Positions 13,691-17,265 of a stretch of 17,265 nt of DNA are shown in pieces. This DNA is from Proteobacteria bacterium HN_bin10 (lineage in GTDB: Bacteria; Pseudomonadota; Alphaproteobacteria; Caulobacterales; Aquidulcibacteraceae), in contig LWDN01000066.1 in NCBI GenBank assembly GCA_002083515.1, forward strand, positions 26,767 to 44,031. The letters run 5' to 3'. Numbering within the stretch: position 1 is the first letter of the stretch; each line of letters starts with the position of its first letter. The notes under the pieces were generated by a model. It saw only the letters and a list, made by a program, of their open reading frames with translations. It was not told the DNA's origin and made no database searches. Both the position numbers and the translations under genes were made by a program.

Positions 13691-13721
13691 CCTAGAACCT
13701 AACACCTAGAACCTAGAACCT
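13691..13721 (+). repeat. Right inverted heptamer array
   Basis: Heptamers CCTAGAA, CCTAACA, CCTAGAA, CCTAGAA and then CCT. The first 23 bases (13691-13713) are the exact inverted copy of 13295-13317. This array has one extra perfect CCTAGAA unit compared with the left end. Its outer edge overlaps the amn stop codon (13720-13722). Confidence 0.9.
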
Positions 13722-15165
13722 ATCTGAACGGCGGCTCGTCCAGGGCGCGCAATTTGCGCGAATGCAGGCGGTCGCGGTTCTGCTTCAAGAGCGCGATAGT
13801 CTCGAGGCCAATGCGCAGATGCGCGCCGACGGCGCTGTCGTAGAAACGGTCGGCGACGCCGGGCAGTTTGATTTCGCCATGCGCGGGCTTGTCGGAAATG
13901 CAAAGCAGCACGCCATAGGGCACGCGCAGCCGGAATCCTTGCGTGGCGACGCACGCGCTTTCCATATCGACGGCGATGGCGCGCGACTGCGAGAGCAGCT
14001 GCCGCTCCTGATTGTAGTTCAGCTCCCAGTTGCGGTCGGCGTAGGAAACCACCGTTCCGGTGCGCAAGCGACGGCGCAGATCCTCCTTCTCGCCGCCGGC
14101 GACCGACATCGCCGCCTGTTGCAGCGCGATCTGCACTTCGGCGATGGCGGGGATCGGGACTTCGAGCGGCACGCGATCGTCCAAAATCTTGTCGCGGCGC
14201 AGATAGGCGTGCGCCAACACGTAATCGCCGATGCGCTGCGTGTGCCGCAAGCCGCCGCAATGGCCGATCATCAGCCAGCAATGCGGACGCAACACCGCGA
14301 GGTGATCGGTGATGGTCTTGGCGTTCGACGGGCCGACGCCGATGTTCACCAGCGTCACGCCGTCCTTGTCCGGCGTCGTCAAATGGTAAGCCGGCATCTG
14401 ATACTTGCTCCACGGCGCGTCCAGCGCGCGGCGCTCAGCGTCCTTGCTTCCCGCGTCAATGCGCACTTGGCCCGGACACGATAGCGCCCAGCCTTTCGGC
14501 CCGTCCGTGACGCCAGCGGCCGCCCAGCGCACGAATTCGTCCACGTAACGCTGGTAGTTCGTGAACAGGATCCACGGCTGCACATCCTGCCATGGCGTGC
14601 CGGTGTAGTGCTCGATGCGCTTCAGCGAATAATCGGTGCGCGGCGCATCGAAGAGGCCGAGCGGTCGTGCGCCGTCGAGGCGCTTGATGTGCAAGCCATC
14701 GACGACGGCGTCGCCAACTTGCGTCAGCCGCGGATTGGGAAAGAAGCGCGCCAATTCTTCCGCCGGCACCGTCTCGAACGCCGCCGCGCCCGCCGCATCG
14801 AGCACGAACGAGTACGGAATTTCCGTATCGCTGGCGCGCACGCTCAACTCAGCGCCGTAGTCCTCGACAAGGAATGTCAGCTGCTCGATCAGATAACGGC
14901 GGAAATATTTCGGCTGCGCGATCGAGACCGCGTATTCGCCGGGCCACATCAGCTGGCCGTAGGCGCGCGCCAAGCGCGGCGCCGGCGCGCCCGGATGATA
15001 GGTGACGCGCAATTCGGGATAGCGGAACAGCGCGCGTTCTTCGGCGCTGGGCGGCGTCCCCTGCTCGGCAAAGCGGCGAATGGCTTCGATCAGCGCGGTG
15101 ACGGCGCGGTTGTGCAGAAACTCAAGGCGATCGACGGCCTCGGCCGGCGTTTTCGGATCTTCCAT
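13720..15165 (-). CDS. amn: AMP nucleosidase
   Basis: Hydrolyses AMP to adenine and ribose 5-phosphate, controlling intracellular AMP and purine salvage. The 481-residue protein matches E. coli Amn nearly end to end. The N-terminal regulatory domain has YHPGAPAPRLARAYG, FRRYLIEQLTFL, EIPYSFVLD and HYTGTPWQDVQPWILFTNY. The C-terminal nucleoside phosphorylase-like domain has VNIGVGPSNAKTITDHLAVL, WLMIGHCGGLR, IGDYVLAHAYLR, AIAVDMESA and ISDKPAHGEIKLPG. It ends RLHSRKLRALDEPPFR, equivalent to the natural E. coli C-terminus, so the gene is complete even though its TAG stop overlaps the heptamer repeat. It is probably co-transcribed with the downstream cassette gene and phosphatase. Confidence 0.97.
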   Translation of the reverse strand: MEDPKTPAEAVDRLEFLHNRAVTALIEAIRRFAEQGTPPSAEERALFRYPELRVTYHPGAPAPRLARAYGQLMWPGEYAVSIAQPKYFRRYLIEQLTFLVEDYGAELSVRASDTEIPYSFVLDAAGAAAFETVPAEELARFFPNPRLTQVGDAVVDGLHIKRLDGARPLGLFDAPRTDYSLKRIEHYTGTPWQDVQPWILFTNYQRYVDEFVRWAAAGVTDGPKGWALSCPGQVRIDAGSKDAERRALDAPWSKYQMPAYHLTTPDKDGVTLVNIGVGPSNAKTITDHLAVLRPHCWLMIGHCGGLRHTQRIGDYVLAHAYLRRDKILDDRVPLEVPIPAIAEVQIALQQAAMSVAGGEKEDLRRRLRTGTVVSYADRNWELNYNQERQLLSQSRAIAVDMESACVATQGFRLRVPYGVLLCISDKPAHGEIKLPGVADRFYDSAVGAHLRIGLETIALLKQNRDRLHSRKLRALDEPPFR

Positions 15166-15211
15166 CGCGGGAGTGTCCCGCGCCGGCCGGGCGCGTCAAG
15201 AGGCGATTCCG

Positions 15212-15754
15212 CTAGCCGCGCGCGATCGGATCGACCAGGCGCGAGCGGCGATAGGCCGTGTGCGTCATGCTGATCTCGCCCGGGAACAGGAAGCGCAGCG
15301 GCGCATAATGCTTGTAGGTGGATTCCGCCATGATGATGCTGGTGCCCGGCACCATCATCCGGCTGTCGATGCCGCCAACGGTCGAGCCTGTCGTGCGCCC
15401 GGACATGCCGCCGTGACCTTCGCTCCAGACCACCCGCGCCGTCGTGGCGTTCTCGATGCTGATGCTGGTGATGCGGATCTGCATGTCGCCGGGATCGTTG
15501 GGGAACATCAACAGATCCAGCGCTTCCCACATGCCCGCCAATTCGGCGTCGGTGACTTCGGTATCGCGTGCGACCACGTCGGCGAGCGACGCGGCGGCGT
15601 TCTGCGCGCGCTTGTTGGCGCCCATGATGTCGATCAGATCGACGGTGCCGAGCAGCAGCGGCACCATCAAGAGCGGCGCGATGATGGCGAATTCGAGCGC
15701 CGCCAAGCCTTGGCGCGCGGCGCCGAAACGGCGAAGGTTCGCGATCAGCTTCAT
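15212..15754 (-). CDS. TadE/TadG-like pilus assembly pseudopilin
   Basis: A 180-residue minor pseudopilin of the Flp/Tad type IVb pilus system. The N-terminus has a short basic leader and a prepilin-type motif G16-LAALE21 with Glu at +5, followed by a hydrophobic helix (FAIIAPLLMVPLLLGTVDLI, 22-41). The remaining extracellular part has repeated strand-like segments (MQIRITSISIENATTARVVWSEG). The gene starts with a 4-bp ATGA overlap with the upstream tadE, so the pair is translationally coupled. TadE/TadG proteins help pilus assembly or attachment. It is shorter than classic TadG and lacks its VWA domain, so a TadE-like label is safest. Confidence 0.88.
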   Translation of the reverse strand: MKLIANLRRFGAARQGLAALEFAIIAPLLMVPLLLGTVDLIDIMGANKRAQNAAASLADVVARDTEVTDAELAGMWEALDLLMFPNDPGDMQIRITSISIENATTARVVWSEGHGGMSGRTTGSTVGGIDSRMMVPGTSIIMAESTYKHYAPLRFLFPGEISMTHTAYRRSRLVDPIARG

Positions 15755-16302
15755 TGATACGGCTCGTTGCGGAAGAGCAAAGTGGTGACGAGGATGCGTT
15801 CGCCGCCTGCGACGTTCTGCAGGATCGGCTCGAACAGCGGCGTGATCACCTTCCAGCGATAATAGGCGCGCACCACCACGATGTCCGACGGCGCCCCCGG
15901 CACATAGCCCATGCCGGCGCCGGTGAACTGGTCGTTCTGAATCGGGTTGGCGTCGTCGCTATTGGCGTCGACGAAGGAGTCGAAGCGATCGACATCGAGG
16001 AAGAGATTGCCGTCGCAGCCCATGACGATGAACTTGTTGAGCTGGGTGCAGAGCTGCGCCTTGATCTCGCCTTCGGTGACGCCGCCCAGCTGCGCTTGCC
16101 CGGTGCGGATCTGGCGCGCCACCTGCGACGAGGCGAAATCGAGGCTGGTCTGCGCAAAGCCGAGCATGGCGACTTCCGCCAGCCCGAACGTCAGCAGGAA
16201 GAACGGCATGATGACCAGCGCGAACTCGACCGCCGCCGAGCCGCGTTTGGCGCGGCCGAAGCGGCGCAACGTCCTCATTCGTGTCAGTGCACGCGTAAAC
16301 AT
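15751..16302 (-). CDS. TadE family pilus assembly protein
   Basis: A 183-residue minor pseudopilin. The basic leader (MFTRALTRMRTLRRFGRAKRG) ends at a prepilin cleavage site, G21-SAAVE26 (Glu +5). The hydrophobic helix FALVIMPFFLLTFGLAEVAML (27-47) follows, then a soluble domain with two Cys (LCTQL, MGCDG) that could form a disulfide. Start 16302 is supported by GGAGGC 4 nt upstream. The stop overlaps the start of the next TadE/TadG-like gene (ATGA). Processing by a TadV-type prepilin peptidase and inner-membrane location are expected from the family; no tad ATPase, secretin or peptidase gene is in the window. Confidence 0.9.
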   Translation of the reverse strand: MFTRALTRMRTLRRFGRAKRGSAAVEFALVIMPFFLLTFGLAEVAMLGFAQTSLDFASSQVARQIRTGQAQLGGVTEGEIKAQLCTQLNKFIVMGCDGNLFLDVDRFDSFVDANSDDANPIQNDQFTGAGMGYVPGAPSDIVVVRAYYRWKVITPLFEPILQNVAGGERILVTTLLFRNEPYQ

Positions 16303-16372
16303 GCCGCCTCCGGAACGGACACCTTACGCCCGGAGTGGCTGAAAAACCGTCAAAGGAAAGCGTAAACGCGCC

Positions 16373-16819
16373 TTAACGGCGTCCGGCCGCCGCCGTGGCG
16401 GCGCGCGCCGTAATTTGCTCGTTGACCGATTGGGAAGCCTCGCCGTCGCCGATGTCGGGACGCGGGCGGCAGAGCGGCGTGCATTCGAGGCGCGCGGTTT
16501 GGTTGCCGCGCGTGACCATGACGACGTCGGTCTCGTCCGACGTCACCACCACGCGGCCGGAATAGAGTACGCGTCCGTTCTGGCCGACGACGACGAGATT
16601 GGTGGAGCCGTACGAACGCCCGGTCACGAACAGGAACATGTCGTTCTGCACGGTGACCCCGGCGATCGAGGGATTGCCGATGGCGACGCCTTCGGCTGCT
16701 TCCGAGAGCCGGATCGGGAACGCCTGGTCGAGCGCGACGCGAATATCGCGGGCCGAAGCCGGCGCGGCCAGTACAAACAGTGCAGCCGCGGCGGCGGCGA
16801 GCGGACGCAGAACGCGCAT
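16373..16819 (-). CDS. Secretin N-domain-like pilus assembly protein (CpaC N-terminal domain only)
   Basis: A 148-residue exported protein: signal peptide MRVLRPLAAAAAALFVLAAPASA (cut after 23), then a domain at about 24-95 (IRVALDQAFPIRLSEAAEGV, AIGNPSIAGVTVQNDMFLFVTGRSYGSTNLVVVGQNG). This matches the N-terminal domain of Tad/RcpA-CpaC secretins (T2SS-T3SS_pil_N). The ring-forming secretin domain is absent, so it is a stand-alone domain protein, not a secretin. The tail holds C113 and C117 and ends Ala/Arg-rich. AGAAGGA precedes ATG 16819 at good distance. It may be a periplasmic partner of the pilus channel. It is divergent from the pilin gene, with tadE-like genes downstream. Confidence 0.87.
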   Translation of the reverse strand: MRVLRPLAAAAAALFVLAAPASARDIRVALDQAFPIRLSEAAEGVAIGNPSIAGVTVQNDMFLFVTGRSYGSTNLVVVGQNGRVLYSGRVVVTSDETDVVMVTRGNQTARLECTPLCRPRPDIGDGEASQSVNEQITARAATAAAGRR

Positions 16820-16936
16820 TGGCGTTTCCTTCTCTATCTCTCCTTATAGTCGCTACGCTGCATTGGTTTCGGGATCGCTAAGAACTTCAGCACGCGCGCG
16901 CGATGACAAAGCGGCAAGGCCGCAAGAAACAGTTTC

Positions 16937-16948
16937 GTCGTTAACGAC
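16937..16948. promoter_or_regulatory. Perfect palindrome in the pilin/CpaC-N intergenic region
   Basis: GTCGTTAACGAC is a perfect 12-bp palindrome within the 258-bp divergent gap (16820-17077), flanked by the partly symmetric GTTTC...GAAAC. It contains GTTAAC, a CtrA-like half-site on both strands, but lacks the second half at 7-bp spacing. It is a candidate operator for the Flp pilin or the opposite gene; no other signal in this gap was convincing. Confidence 0.35.
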
Positions 16949-17077
16949 ATTGAAACCAGCTTCATGCGCCGGAAAATTTACTCCGCTCCCGTAATGTCTG
17001 CGGGCGTCTGGTATGGGTGTCGGGTGCGACGCTTAACCGGGCCGGTGAAAGAGCACTCGACAAACGGAGTTATTACA

Positions 17078-17233
17078 ATGTTGAAGCGTTTCCTGAAGAA
17101 CGAAGACGGCGCCACCGCGATTGAATACGGCCTGATCGCCGCCCTCATCGGCGTCGCCATCATCGTCGCCGTGACGTCGGTCGGCGACGGTCTGAACACC
17201 ACGTTCGACAACGTCGCTGCCGAACTCGGCTAA
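17078..17233 (+). CDS. Flp/Fap-type pilin (type IVb)
   Basis: A 51-residue pilin, the major subunit of the Flp/Tad pilus used for surface attachment. The leader MLKRFLKNEDG is cleaved after G11, leaving ATAIEYGLIAALIGVAIIVAV with Glu at +5 and Tyr at +6, the Flp signature. A 40-residue mature peptide ends NTTFDNVAAELG. The start at 17078 has ACGGAG 9 nt upstream. The frame stays open to 16964, but the added residues are not pilin-like. It diverges from the CpaC-N-like gene. Further tad genes probably lie to the right. Confidence 0.95.
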   Translation: MLKRFLKNEDGATAIEYGLIAALIGVAIIVAVTSVGDGLNTTFDNVAAELG

Positions 17234-17265
17234 TAGCGATTGCGTGACAGGCGCGGCGTCCCTCG

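Larger units (their letters stand above)
13295..13721. mobile_element. Putative four-helix-bundle cassette with inverted heptamer-repeat ends
   Basis: A 427-bp unit consisting of one four-helix-bundle gene between inverted arrays of 7-bp repeats. The terminal 23 bp (13295-13317 and 13691-13713) are perfect inverted copies. It fits exactly between the amn stop and the phosphatase start; the stop codons of amn (13720-13722) and of the enclosed gene (13320-13322) lie in or at the repeats. No transposase is encoded, so any mobility would be non-autonomous. The call is inferred from this structure. Confidence 0.6.

Noticed and set aside
16362..16377. CtrA-like site GTAA-N7-TTAAC
   Set aside because: One half is imperfect, and it overlaps the CpaC-N gene's stop codon; one near match to an 8-9-bp motif is expected by chance.
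16949..17077. Sigma-54 promoter for the Flp pilin
   Set aside because: No GG-N10-GC pair in the correct spacing could be found before the start.
1..17265. CRISPR arrays, tRNA genes, rRNA genes, classical transposases
   Set aside because: No repeat-spacer arrays, tRNA cloverleafs, rRNA segments or DDE/HUH transposase motifs were seen.

Overview
The window reads as chromosomal DNA of a GC-rich alphaproteobacterium, most likely in or near Caulobacterales/Hyphomonadaceae. The basis is an alphaproteobacterial-style RNase P RNA 5' half, Tad/Flp pilus genes, a class Ia ribonucleotide reductase beta subunit with NrdR boxes, an E. coli-like AMP nucleosidase, and heavily G/C-biased codon use. The genus cannot be fixed from sequence alone. 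There are no tRNAs, rRNAs, CRISPR arrays or classical transposases.

Layout. Bases 1-135: 5' part of rnpB on the minus strand, running off the left edge. 181-767 (minus): a DUF433/DUF5615 toxin-antitoxin pair with a frameshifted toxin. 863-3445 (minus): a likely operon of a voltage-gated cation channel, a TerB/J-domain co-chaperone, a small membrane protein and an AmpD-type amidase. 3544-4998 (minus): two paralogous CHAP-domain proteins, one with a Sec-type signal and one a lipoprotein. 5122-9371 (plus): a GNAT acetyltransferase, two tandem paralogous exported proteins of unknown function, and a membrane-anchored class III cyclase/TPR protein. 9406-10854 (minus): a large lipoprotein of unknown function. 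10855-11111: a dense regulatory region with a consensus DnaA box, a CRP-type palindrome and two NrdR-like boxes 32 bp apart. 11112-12504 (plus): nrdB with two overlapping small membrane-protein genes. 12505-15165 (minus): AMP nucleosidase, a four-helix-bundle gene enclosed by inverted heptamer repeats, and a tyrosine/dual-specificity-type phosphatase. 15212-17233: Flp/Tad pilus genes, with TadE/TadG-like minor pseudopilins and a CpaC-N-like protein on the minus strand and the Flp pilin on the plus strand.

The most unusual structure is at 13295-13721. A four-helix-bundle (S23/IVP-type) gene is enclosed by inverted arrays of 7-bp repeats (TTCTAGG-type). It sits between the AMP nucleosidase stop codon and a point 7 bp before the phosphatase start codon, all on one strand. 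It looks like a compact cassette that inserted between two genes without breaking either coding sequence. Other points of interest are the channel's FDGWGD selectivity filter, the stacked regulatory sites before nrdB, the two small membrane proteins translationally coupled to nrdB, and the cyclase lacking the transition-state Asn.
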